64,000 nt of DNA, taken from the NCBI RefSeq assembly GCF_030814435.1, contig NZ_JAUSUW010000002.1, positions 124,001-188,000 on the forward strand, in the 5' to 3' direction. Below, one piece after another: positions 40,691 to 48,529 of this stretch (its first letter is position 1; every line of letters starts with the position of its first letter). The position numbers and the translations under genes are program-made. This stretch comes from Peteryoungia aggregata LMG 23059 (GTDB lineage: Bacteria; Pseudomonadota; Alphaproteobacteria; Rhizobiales; Rhizobiaceae). The notes under the pieces are model-generated. The model was not told the DNA's origin. It ran no database searches and saw only the letters and a list, made by a program, of their open reading frames with translations.

Positions 40691-41554
40691 ATGACGAACG
40701 GTCGGTCCGCCTCGGACTTTGTGCTGCCGCGACGGGTGGCCATGGCGACGATGCACGGAAAGGAGCGGGCTCTCTCCGCGTCGTTCGCAGCCATCGGTAT
40801 CGACCTGGTACTGCCATCGGCCCTCGATACCGATCAGTTCGGGACCTTCACCCGGGATCGGCCGCGATCCGGGACGATGCTGGAGGCGGCACGGGCCAAG
40901 GCGCAAGCCGCCATGCAGGAAACCGGTCTGCAGGCAGCGCTTGCCAGCGAGGGCGCCTATGGCCCCCATCCAACCATTCCATTGCTCGCGGTCGGTCGGG
41001 AACTGTTACTGTTCGTGGATGCGGCGCAGGGCTTCGAAATCGCTGAGATGAGGATCGACGAGCAGCCAACATTCGGTCACTGCCCTGCCGTTTCGGTCGG
41101 GGATGCAGACGCTTTTCTCGGGCGGATCGGCTTTCCGGAGCAGGGCCTAGTCGTCGCGCCCGTGGGTCGGCTGAACGCACCGGTGGCCAAGGGAATCTGC
41201 AGTGTTCCGGATCTCGAAATCGCAATCGAAACTGCGGTCGGGCTCTCCCCGACCGGACGTGCGCATATCGAGACCGACATGCGGGCTTTTATGAATCCCC
41301 GGCGAATGGTGGTGATTGGCGAGGTTGGACGGCAGATGACGGCGCGCCTGTCGACACCTTGCACGTATTGCCGCCATCCCGGCTGGGGCAAGGTCAGAAC
41401 CGAATACGGTCTGCCCTGCAGCCTCTGTGGCTGTCCGACATCGCTGCCGCGGCATGATGTGTTCGGCTGTGTTTCCTGTGGCGTGGAGGAGCGCCACGCG
41501 CAATCCCCCGGCGCCGTTGCGGACCCGACCTACTGCCCGCTCTGCAATCCGTGA
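40691..41554 (+). CDS. Protein of unknown function with C-terminal zinc ribbon (DUF6671-like)
   Basis: A 287-residue cytoplasmic protein. It has no signal peptide or membrane segment. The N-terminal 200 residues contain conserved-looking blocks (MATMHGKERAL, ALASEGAYGPHP, ETDMRAFMNPRR). The last 70 residues hold four cysteine pairs, CTYC, CSLCGC, CVSC and CPLC, as in a double zinc ribbon. I place it near the DUF6671 family from memory. Start ATG at 40691 follows GGGAGA. It stands alone behind the ilvE terminator. No function can be given. Confidence 0.8.
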   Translation: MTNGRSASDFVLPRRVAMATMHGKERALSASFAAIGIDLVLPSALDTDQFGTFTRDRPRSGTMLEAARAKAQAAMQETGLQAALASEGAYGPHPTIPLLAVGRELLLFVDAAQGFEIAEMRIDEQPTFGHCPAVSVGDADAFLGRIGFPEQGLVVAPVGRLNAPVAKGICSVPDLEIAIETAVGLSPTGRAHIETDMRAFMNPRRMVVIGEVGRQMTARLSTPCTYCRHPGWGKVRTEYGLPCSLCGCPTSLPRHDVFGCVSCGVEERHAQSPGAVADPTYCPLCNP

Positions 41555-41582
41555 CGACGCGGCACCCTGAAGGCCTCAATCA

Positions 41583-41885
41583 TCAGATCCTCGAGGGGTG
41601 CAGGAGGTAGGGGCGGATCCGGCTATTGACCGCTGCCGTCTTCCAGTTGCGTATCCGCGCTCCGATCTTCTCGTCCTGCTTCCAGATGATCTCGGCATGC
41701 AGAACACCGAACAGGTCGCAATAAAGGACAAGCGGCTCCCGATCCGCAAGTTCGACGCCTTCGGAGAGCACAAGACCAAACCCCTTCGGGCTGCAATCGG
41801 AAATCCATCCCCGGACATGGCAGCCGAACATCAGGACCAGCGAATCCAGTTCGCAGCGCTGTCTTATCTCGTTGCGACGTTCCAT
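41583..41885 (-). CDS. Small PilZ-like domain protein
   Basis: A protein of about 100 residues consistent with a PilZ domain. The N-terminal arginine-rich motif ERRNEIRQR fits the c-di-GMP binding RxxxR pattern, and DCSPKGFG fits D/NxSxxG. The start at 41885 has GGAGG 5 bases upstream; an ATG 24 bases earlier does not. It may bind c-di-GMP, linking to the EAL protein at 14698, but no partner is encoded nearby. Confidence 0.68.
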   Translation of the reverse strand: MERRNEIRQRCELDSLVLMFGCHVRGWISDCSPKGFGLVLSEGVELADREPLVLYCDLFGVLHAEIIWKQDEKIGARIRNWKTAAVNSRIRPYLLHPSRI

Positions 41886-42073
41886 CGGACCTCCGCTCAT
41901 CTGGTTCAAGTGAGAGCACCAAAAGGTCGAGGTTCAAAGCGGGAACTGTCTGAAGCCTTGTTTTCAGGTTAACGTGAACGGTCGCATTTTAGGCTTTGAA
42001 GAGCATGCGGACACACAGACGGGCCGCGCCAAGCGGGCGCTTCGGATTGCTTCAGTATCAACCAGGGAGAAAA

Positions 42074-42150
42074 TGGTACGGTTGGGGGGTCTCGAACCTC
42101 CGACCTCAGGTGCCACAAACCTGCGCTCTAACCAACTGAGCTACAACCGC
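42074..42150 (-). tRNA. tRNA-His (GTG)
   Basis: The complete cloverleaf can be drawn. Acceptor GCGGTTG pairs with CAACCGT (G1-U72 wobble), followed by A73 and an encoded CCA. The D arm is GCTCAGTTGGTTAGAGC and the anticodon stem is CAGGT/ACCTG around TTGTGGC, giving anticodon GTG. The T arm is GGAGG-TTCGAGA-CCCCC with one A-C mismatch. No G-1 is encoded (the base before G1 is T) and the discriminator is A73, as is known for alphaproteobacterial tRNA-His. Confidence 0.95.
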
Positions 42151-42247
42151 ACATGACCGCGTCGCTGACGCCGTCGAGGGGTCACATACGAGCAGACGGA
42201 TTTTTTTTCAAGCCCTTTCTGCGCATTGCGTAAAAAGGCTCGGGATA

Positions 42248-42276
42248 AGAAAAAGGCCGGGCTCTCAAGCCCGGCC
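42248..42276 (-). terminator. Terminator of the phasin gene
   Basis: Perfect 9-bp arms GGCCGGGCT (42255-42263) and AGCCCGGCC (42268-42276) with a 4-base loop, followed on the minus strand by TTTTTCT. It lies 39 bases after the phasin stop. Confidence 0.92.
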
Positions 42277-42315
42277 CAAGATCCTTGGGAGGATTTTAAA
42301 AGTCGTGTCAGGCGA

Positions 42316-42756
42316 TCAGGCGACCTTGAGCGAGGACATGACCTTTTCGGCAGCTTCCTTGCCCGGCTTGGTCACGGTTTCGGCAACCTTCTTGGCGGTT
42401 TCCTGGATGGCCTTGGCCTGTTCGATCGTCACTTCAGCCTGCTTGCGGATGAAGGCGGTCTGCAGCTCGACCAGCTCGGCAACCGACTTCACGCCGAGAA
42501 GCGCTTCCATGTGCGAAAGCGAGAGATCGGCATTGGTGCGCATGGCGTCGATGGCCTTGAGGCCGAGTTCGACCGTGCCGGCCTGAGCCGTCTGGACGGT
42601 GGCTTCCACGGTCTTCGTGGCTTCTTCCGTCGCAGTCTTCATCTTGGCATAGGCTTCCTTCGACTGGGCTGCGCCCTTTTCGGCGAAGTCACGGAAGCTT
42701 TCCTGCATCTTCGAGGGGTCGAAGGTGGAGAAAGAGAACATATCCTTGGTATTCAT
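42316..42756 (-). CDS. Phasin family protein
   Basis: A 146-residue, almost wholly alpha-helical protein of the Phasin_2 type. It is rich in Ala, Glu, Lys and Thr, with an extended coiled-coil pattern between residues 20 and 140 (EKGAAQSKEAYAKMKTATEEATKTVEATVQTAQ ...), no cysteine, no signal peptide. Phasins coat polyhydroxyalkanoate granules in the cytoplasm. The start at 42756 is preceded by GAGAGGAAA. A strong terminator follows. TGC-rich palindromes upstream suggest control by the PHA regulator PhaR/AniA. Confidence 0.9.
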   Translation of the reverse strand: MNTKDMFSFSTFDPSKMQESFRDFAEKGAAQSKEAYAKMKTATEEATKTVEATVQTAQAGTVELGLKAIDAMRTNADLSLSHMEALLGVKSVAELVELQTAFIRKQAEVTIEQAKAIQETAKKVAETVTKPGKEAAEKVMSSLKVA

Positions 42757-42827
42757 GGCGCATTTCCTCTCGTCACGGTCCGTCGGGACCCTTTGTTTCA
42801 TTCATGACCTCCATATAGCACCTCCTA

Positions 42828-42860
42828 TTGTGCATTGCAATATTATTGTGCGCCGCACAA
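42828..42860. promoter_or_regulatory. TTGTGC palindromes upstream of the phasin gene, candidate PhaR/AniA sites
   Basis: A perfect 15-bp odd palindrome TTGTGCG-C-CGCACAA (42846-42860) lies next to a weaker one, ATTGTGCATTGCAAT (42828-42842). They are 72-104 bases before the phasin ATG and in the divergent spacer shared with the kinase gene. PhaR-type regulators of PHA genes bind TGC/GCA-rich sites, so control of the phasin is plausible. The rest of 42757-43001 shows nothing else clear. Confidence 0.5.
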
Positions 42861-43001
42861 TTAGTTTTTCTGCATATTTCAAGCCTGGGCGGATTAACCT
42901 TATCAATCGATAAGCGGCCCCTCTTTCTGGACCCGGGGGCACTGCCTAGCTATTAAAAATCTGTTAATTTGTTCGCAGGCCAAGAAGCGACAGGTCCAGG
43001 A

Positions 43002-46000
43002 ATGCCCGCTCAATACCCATTCATCGATGTCGCCGTGCACGACCTCATCCGCCCGCGTCTCGCACGCGGAGAGGCGCTGGCGCTGTTTGCGCCGGGTCTG
43101 GACCGTGCGCTGTGGTGCAATGGCGCCGGCGCGCAGTTCTTCGGCTCTGCATCGATCTACGACTTTCTTGAGGACGGGCCTGTTCGCAGCGACATCACCT
43201 TCCGGCAGATCGAGACCGTGGCTCGGCAACTGACGACGGTCGGCGAGAGCCGCAGCCTGATGCTGCGAGTCACCTCCGGTTTCCAGAAACTGCCCGTCAC
43301 GGCAACGCTGGAGTGTATCGCGGTGCGCAAGGGCGAGCCCGTCATTCTGCTAGCCGTGCCAGCGGTCAAGCGTGCGACAGGTGACGTCCGGTTGCTGGCC
43401 AGCGAATTGATGAGTGGCTTCGACGATCCCGATACGCATATGGCCGTGATCGATGGCGACGGCGCCGTGATTGCAAGCTCCGAGGGGTTTGCCGGCCTCG
43501 GCATCACGCCTCAGACGGCCCGCATGCTGGTCAACCTGGTCGAGGCGGATGCCGACCGGCTGGTCAAGCGGCCGATCCCGACCGGGCGCGGCTATCTGCC
43601 AGCGGCGATCGGCAAGATCTCGGATGCCCCTGCCCTGCATCTGCTCTTCACCGTGGAGACGATCCTCGGCCAGATGGATCCAAGCGACGGCTTCTCCGAC
43701 GATGCCGATGCCGATCTGCCCACGGCTTTGGCGGAACCGGTGCGCGCCGACGACACCGTCGAAGACGAGATCGAGACGGAAGATGCCGACCATCCCGAAG
43801 ACGAGACATTCGTCGACGGTCCGGAGACCTCCTCGCCGACAGCGCGCTTTGACAGCGTCATCGCCGCGCTCGGTGATATAGAGGAGATCGAACCCGACAC
43901 GGACGAGCTCGACGAGCAGGCGGAACCGGACCCGACTAACGAGGATGATGCTGCGGTTATCCTGGACACCCCGGCCTATGACAGTGTCGATAACGACGAC
44001 AACGCAGGAGAGGTCGTCGCGGAGGACACCGTCGATCCGACCACAGACACATTGCAAACAGCCGACGAAGTGCCGATGCAGCCGGCGGAGATGTCCCCTG
44101 CAGAGCCACCGGCACCTGCAGAAGTACCCACACAGGCGCCGATCGCCGCGATGGCACAGTCTGGCGAGACGTTCGTGTTCAGCCAGGACCGCCGTGCCAG
44201 CCGCTTTGTCTGGAAGATCGATGCCGAGGGACGCTTCAGCGAGGTTTCGCCGGAATTCGCCCAGGCGGTCGGGCCGCGCGCGGCCGACATCAACGGTGTT
44301 GCATTTTCCGATCTCGCCGCACTGTTCAACCTCGACCCGGAGGGCAAGATCGGGGAACTCCTGAAGAAGCGTGACACCTGGTCGGGCAAGACGATCTACT
44401 GGCCCGTCGAGGGAACGCGGCTGGTTGTTCCCGTCGATCTCGCTGCGCTGCCGACCTATACCCGCAATCGCGACTTCGATGGCTTCCGCGGATTCGGTAT
44501 CGTGCGCGTCGCCGATGCACAGGAAGATCCGGATGCGATTGGCATGACCTTCGTCCGGGCAGAGCTCTCAAGCGAAGCCGACAGCGTGATGCACGAGACT
44601 GCCCATCATGATCGCGAGGACGAACTCGAAGAATTTCTGACCGAGCTCAGCGAGGGCGAGAGCCATCCGCCCGAGGATTTCGTCGAGGAACAGATCGCGG
44701 ACGCCGGTGAGGAAACGCTGGACGCGAGGCTCCTGGATGCCGCGGCCGAAGAGGGCGACGAGGACATCGACGCGATTGATGGCGATGGCGATGACGGCGA
44801 GACCGAAGACCTCGAACAGCCCCAGGAGAACGAACTGCCCGTTGAGCGCCCGGCAACTTTCGAGCCGCCGGTGCTGCGCATCATGGAACCGCGCAAGCCC
44901 AGCCTGCCGGACAAGGTGGTGCAGCTCGAGGAGCACCGGACCCGCAATCGCGACAGCCTGACCCCTGGCGAACAGGCGGCGTTCAACGAGATCGCACGCA
45001 AGCTCGACCCACTCGGTCTGCGTGCGCGGGTCGAGCAATCCCTGAACCCTTCAGAGCCCGCGGCCCTGCGCCCCGCGCCGCAGGCTCCGGAAAAGCAGAT
45101 CGACGACAGGTCTCAGGTCGACAGTACGCCTGAGACCCCGCCAGTCCAGAGCGAGCCGACCAAGCCGGAGCCGCTCGTCGGGCTGACGCCGCCGGACATG
45201 CCGACGGAGCGGATCACGGCCAAGCGCGAGCGCAGCCTGACCGCCGAGATCATCGATCTGATGCCTGTCGCGCTGCTGGTGCATGTCGGCGACCGGCTGA
45301 TCCACGCCAATCCCGAATTCTTCAATCTCACCGGTTACAAGACGCTCGACGAGCTGGAGCGCGCCGGAGGACTTGAGACGCTGATCCAGCGACAGGATCT
45401 GGAGACCCCCGGCGACGAAGCCGGACAGGTGGTCGCGCTCTGCGCCGATGAACGTTTGCTGCCGGTGACCGCCCGTCTGCAGTCGGTTCGCTTCGAAGAG
45501 ACGACGGCCCTGATGCTGGCGTTGATCGCGCAGCCGGAAGAGGCTGCACGCAGCGAACCAGAGCCTCCGGTCCAGACCATCGCTCCGGTTTCGACACCGG
45601 CACAAGCTGGCGAGCTCGCCCGTCTCAAGGTCGAGGTGGACGAGTTGCGCTCGATCCTCGAGACCGCGACCGACGGCGTGGTCATCCTCGATTCCGACGG
45701 CGACATCCGCTCGATGAACCGGGCCGCGAGCGCGCTGTTCAACTTCGACGATATGGAAACGCGCGGCAAGCCGTTCGTCATGCTGTTTGCCCATGAGAGC
45801 CAGAAGTCGATCCTTGACTATCTGAACGGTCTTTCCGGCCATGGCGTGGCCAGCGTGCTGAACGACGGGCGCGAAGTCATCGGACGCGAGGCCTCCGGCG
45901 GTTTCCTGCCGATGTTCATGACGATCGGCAAGCTCAACTCCTCGAACGGCTACTGCGCTGTCATCCGCGACATCACACAGTGGAAGCGCACGGAAGAAGA

Positions 46001-46745
46001 GCTGCGCAACGCCAAGCGTGCCGCCGAGACGGCGAATGCGCACAAGACGGATTTCCTTGCCCGCGTGAGCCACGAGATCCGCACGCCGCTCAATGCGATC
46101 ATCGGCTTTGCCGACATGATGGCCAACGAGCATTTTGGTCCTGTCGGGCATCCGCGCTATGGCGAATACGCCCATGACATCGTACGCTCCGGCCGCCACG
46201 TGCTCGATATCGTCAACGATCTCCTCGACATCTCGAAGATCGAGGCAGGTGAAATGGAGCTCGACTTCTCCTCCGTCGGATTGAACGAGATGGTCCAGGC
46301 TGCGGTCTCGATCGTGCAGCCGCAGGCGAACAGCCAGCGGGTGATCATCCGCACGGCGCTGTCGCAGGCCGTCCCGAATGTCGTGGCGGACGGGCGGTCG
46401 ATCAAGCAGATCGTGCTCAACATCCTCGCCAATGCCATCCGCTTTACCCCGTCCGGCGGGCAGATCATCGTTTCCTCGGCCTACGAGCCGAATGGCAGCG
46501 TGGTGCTCCGGATCCGCGATACCGGTATCGGCATGTCGCGCAGCGAACTGGAACAGGCGATGAAACCTTTCCGCCAGGTCTCGACCGGCACGCCGCGCAA
46601 TCGTGGCGAGGGCACAGGCCTCGGCCTGCCGCTCACAAAGGCCATGGTCGACGCGAACCGGGCGCAGTTTGCGATCTCGTCAACGCCAAACGAGGGCACG
46701 CTGGTCGAAGTGACCTTCCCCTCGCCGCGCGTGCTCGCCGATTGA
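43002..46745 (+). CDS. Large soluble PAS-domain sensor histidine kinase (PdhS/PleC-like)
   Basis: A 1247-residue kinase without membrane segments. The N-terminal 220 residues are a conserved-looking region, then come an acidic low-complexity stretch (about 229-366), a PAS-like domain (about 390-505), a second acidic stretch (about 530-616), PAS domains at about 747-870 and 883-1005, and the kinase core. The H box is SHEIRTPLNAIIGF (His near 1023), the N box NILANAIRFTP, G1 DTGIGM and G2 GEGTGLGL. The H-box region resembles PleC/DivJ/PdhS kinases that control DivK and the cell cycle in alphaproteobacteria. Assignment to a specific member is uncertain. No response regulator is adjacent. Confidence 0.9.
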   Translation: MPAQYPFIDVAVHDLIRPRLARGEALALFAPGLDRALWCNGAGAQFFGSASIYDFLEDGPVRSDITFRQIETVARQLTTVGESRSLMLRVTSGFQKLPVTATLECIAVRKGEPVILLAVPAVKRATGDVRLLASELMSGFDDPDTHMAVIDGDGAVIASSEGFAGLGITPQTARMLVNLVEADADRLVKRPIPTGRGYLPAAIGKISDAPALHLLFTVETILGQMDPSDGFSDDADADLPTALAEPVRADDTVEDEIETEDADHPEDETFVDGPETSSPTARFDSVIAALGDIEEIEPDTDELDEQAEPDPTNEDDAAVILDTPAYDSVDNDDNAGEVVAEDTVDPTTDTLQTADEVPMQPAEMSPAEPPAPAEVPTQAPIAAMAQSGETFVFSQDRRASRFVWKIDAEGRFSEVSPEFAQAVGPRAADINGVAFSDLAALFNLDPEGKIGELLKKRDTWSGKTIYWPVEGTRLVVPVDLAALPTYTRNRDFDGFRGFGIVRVADAQEDPDAIGMTFVRAELSSEADSVMHETAHHDREDELEEFLTELSEGESHPPEDFVEEQIADAGEETLDARLLDAAAEEGDEDIDAIDGDGDDGETEDLEQPQENELPVERPATFEPPVLRIMEPRKPSLPDKVVQLEEHRTRNRDSLTPGEQAAFNEIARKLDPLGLRARVEQSLNPSEPAALRPAPQAPEKQIDDRSQVDSTPETPPVQSEPTKPEPLVGLTPPDMPTERITAKRERSLTAEIIDLMPVALLVHVGDRLIHANPEFFNLTGYKTLDELERAGGLETLIQRQDLETPGDEAGQVVALCADERLLPVTARLQSVRFEETTALMLALIAQPEEAARSEPEPPVQTIAPVSTPAQAGELARLKVEVDELRSILETATDGVVILDSDGDIRSMNRAASALFNFDDMETRGKPFVMLFAHESQKSILDYLNGLSGHGVASVLNDGREVIGREASGGFLPMFMTIGKLNSSNGYCAVIRDITQWKRTEEELRNAKRAAETANAHKTDFLARVSHEIRTPLNAIIGFADMMANEHFGPVGHPRYGEYAHDIVRSGRHVLDIVNDLLDISKIEAGEMELDFSSVGLNEMVQAAVSIVQPQANSQRVIIRTALSQAVPNVVADGRSIKQIVLNILANAIRFTPSGGQIIVSSAYEPNGSVVLRIRDTGIGMSRSELEQAMKPFRQVSTGTPRNRGEGTGLGLPLTKAMVDANRAQFAISSTPNEGTLVEVTFPSPRVLAD

Positions 46746-46766
46746 GGCGCCGAAGACCAGCGAGCG

Positions 46767-47783
46767 TCAGCCGGCGCGCGGCATCGTGATCTGGAACGCG
46801 GCGCCGCTGCGGTAATCGTGGTCGAGTTCGATCCTCGCGCCATGGACGGCAAGCAGTGCCTCCACGATCCGCAACCCCATACCCGTGCCACCCTCGGCCG
46901 CACGTGTGGTGTAGAAGGGGCGGAAGATGGCCTCGGCATTCTGTTCCGGTATCCCCGAGCCATTGTCCTCGACCCGCAGCAATCGCTGGCCATGATCGTC
47001 GAGAAGCGTGATCCGGACCCGGGACGCTCCATGCTGCAGGGCGTTCTCGGCAAGGTTGGACAAGCTGATCACGGCCGCCTCGACAGGCAACGGAATGCTT
47101 GCCGTCTGGTCAGCGTCCCATGCGAAATGAAGTTCGGGGAAGCGATCGGCAAGGATTGCCATCACTCCGGAAAGGGTCGTTGACCCGCTCGCGACCGGCG
47201 TTTCGGCATGGGCCAGTTCACGCAGGCGCCCCAGCAGTCGATCAAGGCGGCGGGCGTCCGAGACAATGTTGTCGAGAAACAGACGCCGCTGCGCTGGCGT
47301 CATGGGGTCGCCATCGGCCTCGGCTTCCCTCAGCAGCTCTGCGGCACCGGAGATGGCCGTGAGGGGGGACTTGAGCTCATGCGACACATGGGCGGCGAAG
47401 GTGCGCACGTAATCGGTGCGTTCGACGAGATCACCGGCGAAATCGAAGATCCCCTGGGCGAGCGTCGCGACCTCCCGCGTTCCGTAGCTTTCGAGCGGCT
47501 GGATGGCCTCGCGACCGTGGATGGCGATCTCGCGACTGCGGGCCACCAGCGCATCGAGCGGAACCTTGATTGCCCGCAACAGCACGAAGCCGATGAGCAG
47601 GGTGAAGGCGAGGACCACGAGCAGAGCGCCCAGTTCCGTTGCGGCAAGGGGCTTGATGTCGATGGCCGTGGGTCGAAACCAGGCGAGTAGAAGCACGGGA
47701 AGCGCCATCACCGTGAGCAGGACCGAGTAGATCACGAGCGCGAGCGGCGGGCGCCATTTGTCCCGGATCGTCAACCTCTGCAT
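46767..47783 (-). CDS. Sensor histidine kinase (CreC-like)
   Basis: A 338-residue membrane kinase. Two membrane segments (about 15-35 and 50-70) enclose only a short external loop, then come a HAMP-like linker and the HisKA domain (DYVRTFAAHVSHELKSPLTAISGAAELL) with His near 135. N, G1 and G2 boxes (NLAENALQHGA, DNGSGIP, GTGMGLRIV) are intact. HELKSPLTAI is typical of CreC-type kinases. The small periplasmic part suggests membrane or cytoplasmic sensing. Its ATG overlaps the stop of the response regulator in TGATG. Confidence 0.92.
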   Translation of the reverse strand: MQRLTIRDKWRPPLALVIYSVLLTVMALPVLLLAWFRPTAIDIKPLAATELGALLVVLAFTLLIGFVLLRAIKVPLDALVARSREIAIHGREAIQPLESYGTREVATLAQGIFDFAGDLVERTDYVRTFAAHVSHELKSPLTAISGAAELLREAEADGDPMTPAQRRLFLDNIVSDARRLDRLLGRLRELAHAETPVASGSTTLSGVMAILADRFPELHFAWDADQTASIPLPVEAAVISLSNLAENALQHGASRVRITLLDDHGQRLLRVEDNGSGIPEQNAEAIFRPFYTTRAAEGGTGMGLRIVEALLAVHGARIELDHDYRSGAAFQITMPRAG

Positions 47784-48481
47784 CAGGAATTGTCTCCGCC
47801 GGCGTTGAAGCGAAAGCCCACTCCGTGGACCGTCGTGACGACGGGAACCGAGGAGACACGGGTGGCCTTGGCGCGGATGTTGCGGATATGGCTGTCGATG
47901 GTGCGATCCGCGACATGCATGCCCGGACCATAGGCGGCCTGCATGAGCTGCTCGCGGGTGAAGACCATGTTCGGCCGCGCCATCAGCGCCTCAAGGATGC
48001 TAAATTCCAATGCCGTCATCTGCAGGGAATGCCCATCGACTGCAACGGCGCGTCCGGCCCGATCCAGGGTCACCGTTCCGACAGCCAAAATCGCATTCGG
48101 GTCGGCTACAGCGGCACCAGGGACACTGCGCTTCAGGATCGCACGAATGCGGGCGATCAGCTCGCGCGGACTGAAGGGCTTGGTCACATAGTCGTCACCG
48201 CCCATTTCGAGGCCCAGGATACGGTCTATCTCCTCGTCACGAGCCGAGAGGAAGAGAATGGGCAGGGCGGAGGTCTTGCGGATCTCCCGGCACACTTCCA
48301 GGCCATCGAAATCCGGCAGGCCAACATCCAGCACGACGAGATCGGGGCGGGCGCGACGAAAGGCCGTCAACGCCTCCGAGCCTGACCGGGCGATCACGGG
48401 TCGCATGCCGGCCCGTTCGATCGCAAAGCAGATCACGTCGCGGATATGCGGCTCGTCGTCGACCACCAGTATCTGCTGCAT
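47783..48481 (-). CDS. OmpR-family response regulator (CreB-like)
   Basis: A 232-residue two-component regulator. The receiver domain has the acidic pair in VVDDEPH, phospho-acceptor Asp in VVLDVGLPDFDG and the conserved Lys in VTKPFSP. The C-terminal winged helix (LTALEFSILEALMARPNMVFTREQLMQAAYG ... VADRTIDSHIRNIRAK) is of the OmpR/PhoB type. It is translated just ahead of the CreC-like kinase and follows the DUF4173 gene by 48 bases, so the three form an operon. Confidence 0.93.
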   Translation of the reverse strand: MQQILVVDDEPHIRDVICFAIERAGMRPVIARSGSEALTAFRRARPDLVVLDVGLPDFDGLEVCREIRKTSALPILFLSARDEEIDRILGLEMGGDDYVTKPFSPRELIARIRAILKRSVPGAAVADPNAILAVGTVTLDRAGRAVAVDGHSLQMTALEFSILEALMARPNMVFTREQLMQAAYGPGMHVADRTIDSHIRNIRAKATRVSSVPVVTTVHGVGFRFNAGGDNS

Positions 48482-48529
48482 CCTGCCTGTCCCTGACCGG
48501 TTATTTGGATTTGCGGCGCCACCAACCGT

